64,000 nucleotides of DNA from an uncultured bacterium (GCA_905214725.1 CAJMNH010000003.1:124001-188000); one strand, 5' to 3'; shown: positions 9,834 through 18,388, counted from the stretch's first letter. Program-made: numbers and translations. Notes: a model not told the origin generated them from the sequence alone.

Positions 9834-9881
9834 GAAGCGCAAAGACGCCGCACCTTTCAAGGTGCGGCGTCTTTGCGCTTA
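9834..9881. terminator. Bidirectional terminator between the efflux operon and the GDPD lipoprotein gene
   Basis: A perfect 20-bp inverted repeat (9835-9854 with 9861-9880) has a six-base loop. It sits between convergent genes that end at 9824 and 9895 and can serve both. Confidence 0.85.
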
Positions 9882-9894
9882 TGTCCGTCCGGCA

Positions 9895-12012
9895 TCAGTT
9901 GGGCGAGACGAATGTCTTGGTGAGGAGTTCCTTGAGTATGTCGGGATTGTTGGTGGTGATGAAGTCCATGCCCATGGCGATGCAGCTCATCATATCCTGC
10001 TCGGCGTTGACCGTCCACGTGTTGACGACCATGCCTTTGTCGTGCGCCTCCTTGATCCATTCGGGGCGGCCGGAGATGATCGAATAGGTGTAGTCGATGC
10101 CCCGGATGCCGTCCGCATAGACGGTTGCGGGCGCCAGATCGCCGTTGAGGTATTGCACCATCGCATCGGGCAGTGCGGCGACGATCCGCTTGCAGGTGGC
10201 ATAGTCGAAGCCGATGAAGTCCACGCGGTCGGTCAGTCCTGCGGCTTTGACCGCTGCGATGACGGCGTCGGTTGCGCGTTCATTGTTGGCCGCCGAGCTG
10301 TGGCGCTTGATTTCGCAGATCAACTTCGTCTTGGTGCTCTTGGCCGCCTGAGCCAGAAAATCGTCGAGCGTGGGGAGTTTTTCACCGTTGCCGAGCGTAA
10401 GGTTCTTGATTTCGTCGTAAGTCGAATTCTCGATGACATGCGAGTCTCCCGCAACGGTCTTGTCGTGGTTGATCACGATCTTTCCGTCGGTGGTGATCCA
10501 GACGTCGAATTCGGAGCCGTAGATCTCCAGCTCCTGTGCTGCGGCCAGCGCTGCGACCGAGTTTTCGGGCGCGCCATTGGTGTGATAGCCGCGGTGGGCG
10601 ATCACTTGGGGCGTCGGGAGCTTTGCAGGGTTACTCGAATAGGTGAGCTGCGTGATCCCCAGCGGATACTGGGCGTCGCCGCGCAGCAACACCATCCGGT
10701 AATGGTCGGAAACGAATGTGTCGGGAATGCGGATCGAAATCGACTCGGCAGTTACCGTCCCATCGTACACGAAAGAGCGATTATCGACGGTAAGCGACTC
10801 GAACTTAACCTTATCGCCCGCGGCGAAGCCCTTGCCGTAGAGCGTATAACGGTAGTTGGGGCCTACCTCGCAGCCTGAGAGGAAAAGCAGATCGGAAATC
10901 TCGATCACGCTGGGTTTCTGGTCGCGTTTCACCGCTTCCCACAACGCCTTGACGCCCTCTGCGGTCAGCGGCGTGTCGTAGACGCGCGCGATGGCCACGT
11001 CGCCTTTCCATGCGTTCTGTCCCGACGTGGGGCTGGCGTCGACGCCGATGCCGAACCAGTAGCTCGTGGTGTTGGAGGGGTGTACGAAATCGCCGGGCGC
11101 GTCCATCGTCCCCTTCAGTTCGCCGTCGACATAGATGTAGGATTTCTGCTCTTGCTTGTTCCACACGCCGATGACGTGATAGTAACGTCCCGCTTCGGGA
11201 TTGATGCCGCTCTTGGTCCAGATCCATTTCGATTTGCCGTTCGTGCTCACATTGGGGAGGAAGGTCAGTTCCGTTCCCCTGTCGGCTTTCGAAATGAGAA
11301 AGCCCGTGCCGCCCGACGACATGGCGCTGAACATCTTCCACTCCGCCGACCCGTCCGATTTCACGTCGGTCTTGAAGAGCGCCTCCAGCGAATGGCCGTC
11401 GGCCAGTCCGTTGATGAATTTCTGGTTGGCGACGTAATTGGCCTTGTAAAAGCCCTCGTTGACCGTCGTACCCGGGGTGTGGCTGAAATGGGCGACGAAA
11501 CGCTGGTAGATGTCGTTGTAATAGGTCATCATCGCCGTGCCGGAGAGTGCCTCCACGGGCGTTTTCGCTGCGGAGATGTCTTCGGCCGTGCCGTCGTTGT
11601 GGAATACGATGTCGAGCAGGTCGGCCTGCGGAACGAGCGGCTGCGGCTCTTCCGCTTTGGGTTTCTGGGTGATCGTAATCGCCTCTTTCAGTTTGGAATC
11701 GGCCGAGGAGGTGAAGGTCACGACCGCCTTGCGCTGAGCGTCTCCGGCGGCCGAAGCCGTGAGCGTCAGCCGCTTGTCGGTTTTCGACTTCTCCGTCAGC
11801 CACGGCTCCTGCTGGTCGATCGTGTACGTCCATGCGCCGTTGGAGGTGACGTCGAAGATCGCGTCTCCGCCGTCGCCGGAGATTTCGGTCTTTTGCGCCT
11901 TGACTTTCAGTTCGTAGACGGGATCGTCGTTCGTGTCGTCGTCCTTGCAGGAGAAACAGAACACAAGGGAAAAGAGGGCGAGCAGCCCCCAAAGGAAGGT
12001 TCCTTTTTTCAT
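9895..12012 (-). CDS. BACON/LamG-like domain glycerophosphodiester phosphodiesterase lipoprotein
   Basis: This is a 705-residue surface or periplasmic lipoprotein. The signal peptide ends in FSCKDDD, a lipobox with acidic residues after the cysteine, as in exported Bacteroidota lipoproteins. Residues about 35-118 look like a BACON domain. About 125-360 resemble a concanavalin-like LamG fold (KSYIYVDGELKGT). A middle segment of about 370-460 may be IPT/TIG-like. The C-terminal part from about 467 is a GDPD barrel with HRG, PEN, EFDVWIT and NHDKTV, the metal and catalytic residues of that family. It probably hydrolyses glycerophosphodiesters outside the cytoplasm; the attached modules suggest carbohydrate contact. 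The substrate is unknown. Confidence 0.9.
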   Translation of the reverse strand: MKKGTFLWGLLALFSLVFCFSCKDDDTNDDPVYELKVKAQKTEISGDGGDAIFDVTSNGAWTYTIDQQEPWLTEKSKTDKRLTLTASAAGDAQRKAVVTFTSSADSKLKEAITITQKPKAEEPQPLVPQADLLDIVFHNDGTAEDISAAKTPVEALSGTAMMTYYNDIYQRFVAHFSHTPGTTVNEGFYKANYVANQKFINGLADGHSLEALFKTDVKSDGSAEWKMFSAMSSGGTGFLISKADRGTELTFLPNVSTNGKSKWIWTKSGINPEAGRYYHVIGVWNKQEQKSYIYVDGELKGTMDAPGDFVHPSNTTSYWFGIGVDASPTSGQNAWKGDVAIARVYDTPLTAEGVKALWEAVKRDQKPSVIEISDLLFLSGCEVGPNYRYTLYGKGFAAGDKVKFESLTVDNRSFVYDGTVTAESISIRIPDTFVSDHYRMVLLRGDAQYPLGITQLTYSSNPAKLPTPQVIAHRGYHTNGAPENSVAALAAAQELEIYGSEFDVWITTDGKIVINHDKTVAGDSHVIENSTYDEIKNLTLGNGEKLPTLDDFLAQAAKSTKTKLICEIKRHSSAANNERATDAVIAAVKAAGLTDRVDFIGFDYATCKRIVAALPDAMVQYLNGDLAPATVYADGIRGIDYTYSIISGRPEWIKEAHDKGMVVNTWTVNAEQDMMSCIAMGMDFITTNNPDILKELLTKTFVSPN

Positions 12013-12057
12013 ACTAATAGTTTGGATTAATGTGTAGTAAATTAAAAGTTGGTAATG

Positions 12058-12088
12058 TAAAGATAGGTAATAAAATCGAATAATGAAA
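12058..12088 (-). promoter_or_regulatory. Possible promoter of the GDPD lipoprotein gene
   Basis: On the minus strand TATCTTTA (12065-12058) lies 46 bases upstream of the ATG, with TTTC 19 bases further upstream (12088-12085). Each element is one base off consensus, and the spacing is ideal. Confidence 0.5.
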
Positions 12089-12158
12089 ATGAGGGCGACA
12101 TATCGAACGCTTTATAACCCTGTTTGATCAAATCCCCGTACGGCGGACAAAATGCAGT

Positions 12159-12184
12159 GCGCCGCACCCCGAAAGGTGCGGCGC
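12159..12184 (-). terminator. Terminator after ldhA
   Basis: A perfect 10-bp GC-rich stem (12159-12168 with 12175-12184) lies 20 bases beyond the ldhA stop, with a modest T-rich stretch after it on the minus strand. Confidence 0.6.
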
Positions 12185-12204
12185 GCTATACGGCGGCGCG
12201 CGGC

Positions 12205-13206
12205 CTATTTCGTAACGGCGTTCACGAGCGGTTTTCCGTCGAAGAAATCCTTGATGTTCTGCAATGTGGTTTCGGTGATGTTGCGCATCGCCTCGGCCGT
12301 GAAGAAGGCTTGGTGCGAGGTGACGATCACGTTGGGGAAGAGCAGCAGCCGCGCCAGCGTGTCGTCGTCGATGATCGTGTCCGAAAGGTCCTCGTAGAAG
12401 TAGTCTCCCTCCTCTTCGTAGACGTCCAGCCCCGCCGAGCCTACCTGTTTGCTTTTGAGCCCTTCGATCAGCGCTTCGGTCTGGATGAGCTGTCCGCGGC
12501 CGGTGTTGACGATCATCACGCCGGGTTTCATCAGGGCGATCGAACGCTCGTTGATGAGGTGCTTCGTCTCACTGGTGAGCGGACAGTGGAGCGTGATGAT
12601 GTCCGACTGCCGGTACAGTTCGTCGAGCGAGACGTAGGTGATGCCCGTTTCGCGGGCGAAGACGCCGTCGGGGTAGGGGTCGTAGGCCAGAATGCGCATG
12701 CCGAAGCCGAGCAGGATGCGGATGACGATACGGGCGATCTTTCCCGTGCCGATCACGCCGACGGTCTTGCCGTTCATGTCGAATCCCATCAGCCCTTGCA
12801 ACGAGAAATTGCCGTCGCGCGTACGCCAACTGGCGCGCGGAATCTTGCGGTTGAGCGAGAGCATCAGCGCCACCGTATACTCCGCCACGGCGTAGGGCGA
12901 GTAGGCCGGTACGCGCACGACGGGAATGCCGAACGAGCGGGCGGCTTCCAGATCGACGTTGTTGTAACCGGCGCAGCGCAGCGCCAGCAGCTTCACGCCG
13001 TTGCGCGCCAGTTCGCGCATCACTTCGGCGTCGGCCGTGTCGTTGACGAAGATACAGGCTGCCTGCGCGCCGTGCGTGGCGACCGCCGTCTGGCGGCTGA
13101 GGTGGCCTTTGAAGTAGCGGAATTCGAATCCGAAATCGCGGTTCAGGGCGTCGAACGACTCCTGCTCGTAAGGCTGCGTTCCGAAAAAGGTAACGATGGG
13201 TTTCAT
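12205..13206 (-). CDS. ldhA: D-lactate dehydrogenase, LdhA-type 2-hydroxyacid dehydrogenase
   Basis: This enzyme reduces pyruvate to D-lactate with NADH, regenerating NAD during fermentation. Its 333 residues are close to E. coli LdhA (329). The Rossmann motif GTGKIA is at 153-158, with YDPYPD after the second strand. Catalytic residues of the family are in place: Arg at about 237 in VNTGRGQL, Glu at about 264 in LDVYEEE, and His at about 298 in VTSHQAF. LLALRCAGYNNVDLEAA is a strong LdhA signature and argues against a phosphoglycerate dehydrogenase. It is a single gene with its own terminator. Confidence 0.93.
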   Translation of the reverse strand: MKPIVTFFGTQPYEQESFDALNRDFGFEFRYFKGHLSRQTAVATHGAQAACIFVNDTADAEVMRELARNGVKLLALRCAGYNNVDLEAARSFGIPVVRVPAYSPYAVAEYTVALMLSLNRKIPRASWRTRDGNFSLQGLMGFDMNGKTVGVIGTGKIARIVIRILLGFGMRILAYDPYPDGVFARETGITYVSLDELYRQSDIITLHCPLTSETKHLINERSIALMKPGVMIVNTGRGQLIQTEALIEGLKSKQVGSAGLDVYEEEGDYFYEDLSDTIIDDDTLARLLLFPNVIVTSHQAFFTAEAMRNITETTLQNIKDFFDGKPLVNAVTK

Positions 13207-13281
13207 GGCTTTTGCTTTTTATCTCATTATTCTAACGTAAGACGAGGAGGGCAAATTACCTGCCGGACGGTAAAAAAGTAG

Positions 13282-13321
13282 AGAGGACGCCCCCTTTTCG
13301 GAGCATCCTCTTCCCTTTGCG
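13282..13321 (-). terminator. Terminator after the small heat-shock gene
   Basis: An imperfect stem (13282-13290 with 13313-13321, one mismatch) is followed on the minus strand by CTACTTTTTTAC. Confidence 0.55.
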
Positions 13322-13338
13322 GATGGAACCGCAGTGCG

Positions 13339-13797
13339 CTATTTGATCTCGATCTGGTGCGAGACGGGGGCCGTCGCGGTGACCTCCTTTTTGGGAAGTT
13401 CGATCGTCAGCACGCCGTTCTCGACTTTGGCCGAAATCTTCTGGCGGTCGACGTCGTCGGGCAGCGAGAAACTCTGCTGGAACGAGGTGTAGGAGAATTC
13501 GCGGCGCAGATAGGTTCCCTTGCGGTTGCCCTTTTGATTTTTGTCTCCTTCCTTCTCCTCCTTTTCGCTGTGTTTTTCGAGCGAGATGACCAACTCGTTG
13601 TCGGCGTTTACGTTCACCTTGAAGTCCTCCTTCGTCGTGCCCGGAACAGCAAGCTCCACGCGGAAGTCCTTCTCGTTCTCGATGATGTTGATCGCAGGCA
13701 CCGAGCCGTGTTTGTGCTGCATTCCCATCCACTCGTCGCCGAAAAAGTCATTGAACAGACTCGGCAACCAATTTTGATTTCTCATTACAGGCATCAT
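13339..13797 (-). CDS. Small heat-shock protein, Hsp20/alpha-crystallin family
   Basis: This is an ATP-independent holdase chaperone. The 152 residues comprise a short hydrophobic N-terminus (NWLPSLFNDFFGDEW), an alpha-crystallin domain from about residue 35 with the strand FRVELAVPGTTKEDFKV, and the signature AKVENGVLTIELPKKE near the end. The last residues, VSHQIEIK, give the I-x-I tail used for oligomer contacts. The start is supported by an unusually good AAGGAGG (minus strand, 13812-13806), eight bases before the ATG. Such a ribosome site is rare here, so the message is probably translated strongly. Transcription is predicted from a sigma-54 promoter at 13921-13935. Confidence 0.95.
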   Translation of the reverse strand: MMPVMRNQNWLPSLFNDFFGDEWMGMQHKHGSVPAINIIENEKDFRVELAVPGTTKEDFKVNVNADNELVISLEKHSEKEEKEGDKNQKGNRKGTYLRREFSYTSFQQSFSLPDDVDRQKISAKVENGVLTIELPKKEVTATAPVSHQIEIK

Positions 13798-13920
13798 AAT
13801 TTTGTCCTCCTTGGTTTATTTGGTTATACTTCGTTTTTTATCGTTTCCCGTTCGGATCGGACTTTCGGCCGGTCTTATCGGCCTTACGCCCCTCCCTTTC
13901 GGGATTCGTCATCCTAAGGA

Positions 13921-13935
13921 GCAAACCGCGTGCCA
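13921..13935 (-). promoter_or_regulatory. Sigma-54 (RpoN) promoter of the small heat-shock gene
   Basis: Read on the minus strand, TGGCAC then five bases then TTGC is an exact match to the -24/-12 consensus; the flanking bases (TGGCACG...TTGCT) also fit. It lies 124 bases upstream of the hsp20 ATG and points toward it. No TAnnTTTG element is seen for this gene. Such promoters need an enhancer-binding ATPase; candidate upstream sites are listed separately. Confidence 0.8.
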
Positions 13936-13955
13936 CTGCCCGAAGCGAATGGTTT

Positions 13956-14028
13956 TGTCAGTTTGTGACATTTTTTGTCGCAAATTGTCACGACATGCCG
14001 GACATCGTGTCATTATCTGTCACTGACA
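13956..14028 (-). promoter_or_regulatory. Cluster of TGTCA/TGACA motifs, candidate enhancer sites
   Basis: Six copies of TGTCA or its complement TGACA lie in 73 bases, at 13956, 13966, 13986, 14008, 14018 and 14024, with a near copy TGTCG at 13976. Two pairs form inverted repeats: TGTCA-N5-TGACA at 13956-13970 and TGTCA-C-TGACA at 14018-14028. They start about 20 bases upstream of the -24 element, where enhancer-binding proteins of sigma-54 usually bind. The role is inferred from position and symmetry. Confidence 0.5.
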
Positions 14029-14054
14029 GCCTGTCGGACGGAGAACGGCGTTCG

Positions 14055-14104
14055 GAAAACGAAAACACCGCCCGACAATCATGTCGGGCGGTGTTTTCGT
14101 TTTC
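14055..14104 (-). terminator. Terminator after the PHP-domain gene
   Basis: A perfect 23-bp inverted repeat (14055-14077 with 14082-14104) with an ATCA loop lies 12 bases beyond the stop at 14116. The A-rich left arm becomes the T-rich tail on the minus strand. Confidence 0.85.
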
Positions 14105-14115
14105 GGAGACCGGAA

Positions 14116-15303
14116 TTACAAATTCATCTCGATCTGTGGATGTTCCTTCTCGGAGTGCCACATGTTCTCGACGGTCAGCCGCAGCGGCTTGTCTTTTGCG
14201 ATGCTTGTTATGGTGGTCGAGAAGGGGTTGAGGATGAACGGATTCTGTCCCGGGAAACGCAGGACGTACTGCACCGAACTGTTGTTCGTGAGGCTTACCG
14301 TGCGGCGGCCGTGCGCGTCGGTGCGGAGCACCTTGGTCTGGATCGACGCCGCGAAGAGATCCTTGAGCAGTTGTTCGTCGCCGGCGATCGTGCCGAACGA
14401 ATAGGCCAGCGTGCGACGCGCTTCAATGGCTTCGCGCAGCGCTTCGAGCGTGTTCTCCTTGGCGAAGATCAGCGTCATGTTGCGACGATGTCCCTGCGCG
14501 CGGTAGGTTGCGACCGTCGTGTCGTGGATGTCGGTATTGGCCGAGACGAAGAGGTTCCTGGCATGGGCGCGTGAGATGGCTTTGGGGTAGAACTCGCCGC
14601 CGTTCATGATCTCGATGCCGTCGATCAGCCCCTCGCCGTAAGCCGCGATTTCGAACTCGGGGTGTTCGAGGCTTTTGCGTCTCCAACCCGGGTGGTTGTG
14701 CATCACCAGTGCTCCCTGCGCCTTGGCGTTGCGGAGCGATTGCAGCGCGTCGGCGGCGTAGATGGCGTTGTTATCGGTGGTGAAGAGCGCATTGTAGTGA
14801 CCATAGGCGATCGGTTCGCGGGTGATTTCGGCGCCGGGAACGATCGTAATGCCGTAGTTTTTCGCTGTCTCCTGCGCCAGTTTCACGGGGAAATTCAGAT
14901 CGGACTGGATGCCGCGTTCGTCGGCCGGTTTGTTGATTATGCTGTTGTTGATGGCCTGCGTACCTTCGGGGACGTACCCTTTCAGGAAATTGAGCATCTT
15001 GCCTTCGTGACGGCGGTACTCCACGTGTTCGGTGATCGCCAGTACGTCCAGACCGTCGTACCACGCTTCGCGGACGCGGAATTCGGGCGTGCAGTCGCCG
15101 TCCGAATAGATCGAATGGGTGTGCAGGTCGGCTTTGTAGACGGTGTAGCCGTTTACCTCGGGCAGCACGAACTCGGCGCGCTGCGGAGCGACGCGAAGGG
15201 AGTTGCGGGTGATGTCGGGGTTGTAGGCGTCGATGTAGTAGTGCTGCGCGGACGCAGCGAAAGTCGCCGACAGGGCGGCGCAGACGATGAGCAGTTTTTT
15301 CAT
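14116..15303 (-). CDS. Secreted PHP-domain phosphoesterase
   Basis: This 395-residue exported protein has a PHP (polymerase and histidinol phosphatase) metal-dependent phosphoesterase fold. The start at 15303 gives a clean signal peptide (KKLLIVCAALSATFAASAQ); the open frame runs 30 codons further upstream but crosses the predicted promoter. PHP metal ligands are visible: KADLHTHSIYSDGD at about 58-70, AITEHVEY at about 92, HNHPGW near the middle, and NTDIHD. Bacteroidota relatives are often annotated as Sb-PDE-type phosphodiesterases. The substrate is unknown. It is flanked by tpiA and hsp20 but has its own promoter and terminator. Confidence 0.85.
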   Translation of the reverse strand: MKKLLIVCAALSATFAASAQHYYIDAYNPDITRNSLRVAPQRAEFVLPEVNGYTVYKADLHTHSIYSDGDCTPEFRVREAWYDGLDVLAITEHVEYRRHEGKMLNFLKGYVPEGTQAINNSIINKPADERGIQSDLNFPVKLAQETAKNYGITIVPGAEITREPIAYGHYNALFTTDNNAIYAADALQSLRNAKAQGALVMHNHPGWRRKSLEHPEFEIAAYGEGLIDGIEIMNGGEFYPKAISRAHARNLFVSANTDIHDTTVATYRAQGHRRNMTLIFAKENTLEALREAIEARRTLAYSFGTIAGDEQLLKDLFAASIQTKVLRTDAHGRRTVSLTNNSSVQYVLRFPGQNPFILNPFSTTITSIAKDKPLRLTVENMWHSEKEHPQIEMNL

Positions 15304-15331
15304 GATAGGGGTAGTTAGTAGTTGTCTTCTG

Positions 15332-15339
15332 CAAAGATA
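15332..15339 (-). promoter_or_regulatory. -7 element of the PHP-domain gene promoter
   Basis: The minus strand reads TATCTTTG, a full TAnnTTTG match, 28 bases upstream of the chosen ATG. It rules against the longer frame that begins at 15393. Confidence 0.6.
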
Positions 15340-15394
15340 AGAAAAAATTCGAAAAACCTTTCGATTCCGATTCCGAGTCGTTTCGAACGGCAAT

Positions 15395-15429
15395 AAAAAG
15401 GAGACCCCGCACTGCGGGGTCTCCTTTTT
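15395..15429 (-). terminator. Terminator after tpiA
   Basis: A 16-bp perfect stem (15395-15410 with 15414-15429) has a three-base loop and a T5 tail on the minus strand, 20 bases beyond the tpiA stop. Confidence 0.85.
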
Positions 15430-15448
15430 ACGCGATCGGAATTCGAAA

Positions 15449-16207
15449 CTACTTCGTGAAGCCTTTGCCGATGGCCAGAAAATCTTCGGCTTTGAGGGCT
15501 GCGCCGCCGATCAGACCGCCGTCGACATCCTCCTTGGAGAAGATTTCGGCAGCGTTCGACGGTTTGCACGATCCGCCGTAGAGAATCGGACACTCCTCGG
15601 CTGCCGCGCCGAACTTGGCCGCGAGCACCTTGCGGATGTAAGCGTGAATCTCCTGCGCCTGCTCGGCCGTAGCGGTTTTGCCCGTGCCGATGGCCCATAC
15701 GGGTTCGTAAGCGATGACGAGTTTTGCGAACTGTTCCGGCGTGAGGTTGTAAACCACCTCTTCGATCTGCGCCTTCACCACGTCGAAATGCTTGTCGGCC
15801 TCGCGTTCCGCGAGATTCTCGCCCACACAGTAGATCGGCACGAGGTTGTTGGCGTAGGCCTGCTCCATCTTTTTGTTGAGCGTCTCGGAGGTCTCGCCGT
15901 AGTATTGGCGGCGTTCCGAGTGGCCGAGGATTACATATTCGCAGCCCAGCGCCGCGATCATCGACGCGGCGACCTCGCCCGTATAGGCGCCTTTGGCCTC
16001 GGCGGCGCAGTTCTGTGCGCCGACGGCGATAGCCGTGCCTTTGAGCGTCTTCACCACCTCCGAGAGGTGCGTGAAAGGAGGGCATACGATGAAGTTCACG
16101 CAGTCGCATACGGTGTGTTTGCCGGCTGCGATCTCTTTTGCGAGCTCGACGCCTTCGGCGGGCAGGGTGTTCATTTTCCAGTTGCCTGCTACGATCTTCT
16201 TTCTCAT
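15449..16207 (-). CDS. tpiA: Triose-phosphate isomerase
   Basis: TpiA interconverts dihydroxyacetone phosphate and glyceraldehyde 3-phosphate in glycolysis. Its 252 residues match the family. Active-site residues are all present: Lys11 in NWKMN, His96 in GHSERR and Glu168 in AYEPVWAIGTGK, with the phosphate-binding GGAAL near the C-terminus. Its start overlaps the stop of the upstream small membrane protein by four bases (ATGA type), so the two are probably co-transcribed, perhaps with lysS. Confidence 0.97.
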   Translation of the reverse strand: MRKKIVAGNWKMNTLPAEGVELAKEIAAGKHTVCDCVNFIVCPPFTHLSEVVKTLKGTAIAVGAQNCAAEAKGAYTGEVAASMIAALGCEYVILGHSERRQYYGETSETLNKKMEQAYANNLVPIYCVGENLAEREADKHFDVVKAQIEEVVYNLTPEQFAKLVIAYEPVWAIGTGKTATAEQAQEIHAYIRKVLAAKFGAAAEECPILYGGSCKPSNAAEIFSKEDVDGGLIGGAALKAEDFLAIGKGFTK

Positions 16208-16584
16208 TGCTGTAATTTTTTAAGTTTATGATTGTAACGAATAATTGTCAGGTATCCCGCAAGGGCCGAGACGACGATGAAGAGCAGCAGCGACCCCCAG
16301 ATCCGTTTTTCGAACGGCGCGCCGTACCAAAGCAATACGGCGCCGGTCATGGCCGGCAGGATCGGAAAACTGTTGACCCACCACGTCACGGCGAAGGGAT
16401 TGAGCACTTTCGTGCGCTTGATCACGTCTACGGGCAGGACGATGAAACGAATCCAATACCACCCCAGCAATGCCAGCAATATCCAGCGCGCCGTCATTGG
16501 AGCGATCCAGCCCCGCAGGGCCAGCAGCGTGGCGGCGATTGCCACCAGTGCGAGTGCCAGCAGGAGTTTTCGGGTACGGTCCAT
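16204..16584 (-). CDS. Small multi-pass membrane protein of unknown function
   Basis: A 126-residue protein with about four hydrophobic segments: LLLALALVAIAATLLAL, WILLALLGWYWIRFIVLP, FPILPAMTGAVLLWYG and IWGSLLLFIVVSALAGYL. It has a basic tail (NHKLKKLQQ). I do not recognise a named family. It lies 17 bases after lysS and overlaps tpiA by four bases, so it is translated within that operon. Nothing in it points to an enzyme. Confidence 0.8.
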   Translation of the reverse strand: MDRTRKLLLALALVAIAATLLALRGWIAPMTARWILLALLGWYWIRFIVLPVDVIKRTKVLNPFAVTWWVNSFPILPAMTGAVLLWYGAPFEKRIWGSLLLFIVVSALAGYLTIIRYNHKLKKLQQ

Positions 16585-16601
16585 CGTCTATGCGTCTGCG
16601 G

Positions 16602-18332
16602 TTACTCTTCGGCGGGGATGCACCAAGTCTTGACCTCCTCCATCGAGGGGGCTTTGAGTCCCAGCTTGTTCTTTTTGTTGAAGCCGCAGAGGTCGTTGAA
16701 GAACTTTCCGGCCGGCAGCTTGCGCAGCGCGTCGACGGTCAGATAACCCATCTTCTGAATGACGGGAATCCACTCGACGGGAACGCCGATGGCGGCATAA
16801 GCCTCGTCGGGGTCTTTCTGCGCCTTCTTCTCAGGCCGCATTTGCGGAAAGAAGAGCACGTCCTGAATCGACGACTGGCCGGTCATGAACATTGTCAGAC
16901 GGTCGATGCCGATGCCCATGCCCGAACATGACGGCATGCCGTATTCCAATGCGCGCACGAAGTCCATGTCGATGAACATCGCTTCGTCGTCGCCCTTCTC
17001 CAGCAGATGCAGCTGTTCTTGGAAACGTTCCAACTGGTCGATCGGGTCGTTGAGCTCCGAGTAGGCGTTGCACAGCTCTTTGCCGTTGACGAAGAGTTCG
17101 AATCGTTCCGTCAGATCGGGGTTCTCGCGATGGCGTTTGCACAGCGGCGACATTTCGATCGGATAGTCCATGACGAACGTCGGCTGGATCAGCTCCTCCT
17201 CGCAATACTGGCCGAAGATGGCGTCGATCAGCTTGCCTTTGCCCATCGTCTCGTCGACCTCGACGCCGAGCCGCTTACAAGCCTCGCGCAGCTGCTCCTC
17301 CGACTGGCCCGTGATGTCGTAACCGGTCTTTTCCCGGATGGCGTCGGTCATCGTCAGCCGGCGGAACGGCGCCTTGAACGAGACGGCTTTTCCGTCGATC
17401 GTGAGTTCCGTCGTGCCGTTGGTGGCCATTGCGACGCGTTCGAGCATCTGCTCGGTGAACTCCATCATCCACAGATAGTCCTTGTAGGCGACGTAGATCT
17501 CCATGCAGGTGAACTCGGGGTTGTGCGTGCGGTCCATGCCTTCGTTGCGGAAATTCTTGCCGAATTCGTAGACCCCTTCGAACCCGCCTACGATAAGTTT
17601 TTTGAGGTACAGTTCCGTGGCGATGCGCAGATAGAGATCGATATCGAGCGAATTGTGGTGCGTGATGAACGGCCGCGCCGACGCGCCGCCCGGAATGGGT
17701 TGCAGAATCGGCGTCTCCACCTCCAGATAACCTTTCGCGTTGAAGAACTCGCGCATGGTGCTGAGAATCTTCGACCGCTTGACGAAGACCTCTTTCACCT
17801 GCGGATTGACCGCCAGATCGACGTAACGCTGGCGGTAACGTATTTCGGGATCGGTGAAGGCGTCGAACGTTTGACCGTCCTTCTCCTTGACGACCGGCAG
17901 CGGCCGCAACGATTTCGAGATGACGGTCAGCCGCCGGCAGTGTACCGACGTTTCGCCCGTTTTGGTGACGAAGGCGAACCCTTCGACGCCTACGAAGTCG
18001 CCGATGTCCAGAAGTTTCTTGAAGACTGTGTTGTACATCGTCGGATCGCCTTCGGGGCAGATGTCGTCGCGGCGGATGTAGACTTGGATGCGGCCCGTGT
18101 GGTCCTGCAGTTCGAAGAACGAGACGCTGCCCATGATGCGGCGCGACATGATGCGGCCTGCGATGCGCACGTCGGCGAAGTTGCCTTTCGCTTTGTCATA
18201 TCCGTCGAGAATCTCCCGTGCCGTCGCCGTCACGTCGAAACGTGCGGCGGGATAGGGGTTGATGCCTAATTCCCGCAGTGCGGCGAGCGACTGGCGGCGC
18301 AGTTGCTCCTGTTCGCTGAGTTCGATTGCCAT
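16602..18332 (-). CDS. lysS: Lysyl-tRNA synthetase, class II
   Basis: LysS charges tRNA-Lys. It has 576 residues: an OB-fold anticodon-binding domain (VRIAGRIMSRRIMGSVSFFE at about 55-75) and a class II catalytic core with motif 2 (FRNEGMDRTHNPEF) and motif 3 (GMGIGIDRLTMFMTG). The protein is about 70 residues longer than E. coli LysS. The extra C-terminal part (from about 505, GVPVEWIPVIQKMGYLTVDA) resembles the helical extension seen in Bacteroidota LysS proteins. A -7 match at 18371-18378 lies 38 bases upstream of the ATG. Confidence 0.96.
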   Translation of the reverse strand: MAIELSEQEQLRRQSLAALRELGINPYPAARFDVTATAREILDGYDKAKGNFADVRIAGRIMSRRIMGSVSFFELQDHTGRIQVYIRRDDICPEGDPTMYNTVFKKLLDIGDFVGVEGFAFVTKTGETSVHCRRLTVISKSLRPLPVVKEKDGQTFDAFTDPEIRYRQRYVDLAVNPQVKEVFVKRSKILSTMREFFNAKGYLEVETPILQPIPGGASARPFITHHNSLDIDLYLRIATELYLKKLIVGGFEGVYEFGKNFRNEGMDRTHNPEFTCMEIYVAYKDYLWMMEFTEQMLERVAMATNGTTELTIDGKAVSFKAPFRRLTMTDAIREKTGYDITGQSEEQLREACKRLGVEVDETMGKGKLIDAIFGQYCEEELIQPTFVMDYPIEMSPLCKRHRENPDLTERFELFVNGKELCNAYSELNDPIDQLERFQEQLHLLEKGDDEAMFIDMDFVRALEYGMPSCSGMGIGIDRLTMFMTGQSSIQDVLFFPQMRPEKKAQKDPDEAYAAIGVPVEWIPVIQKMGYLTVDALRKLPAGKFFNDLCGFNKKNKLGLKAPSMEEVKTWCIPAEE

Positions 18333-18370
18333 ATTGTGTCGTTTTTATTTTTACCTGATTGAAAGTGTCG

Positions 18371-18378
18371 CAAAGTTA
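18371..18378 (-). promoter_or_regulatory. -7 element of the lysS promoter
   Basis: TAACTTTG on the minus strand is a full TAnnTTTG match in the 56-base gap between the PAP2 gene and lysS. It indicates that lysS need not depend on the upstream operon. No -33 match is seen. Confidence 0.5.
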
Positions 18379-18388
18379 CGAAAAATAT

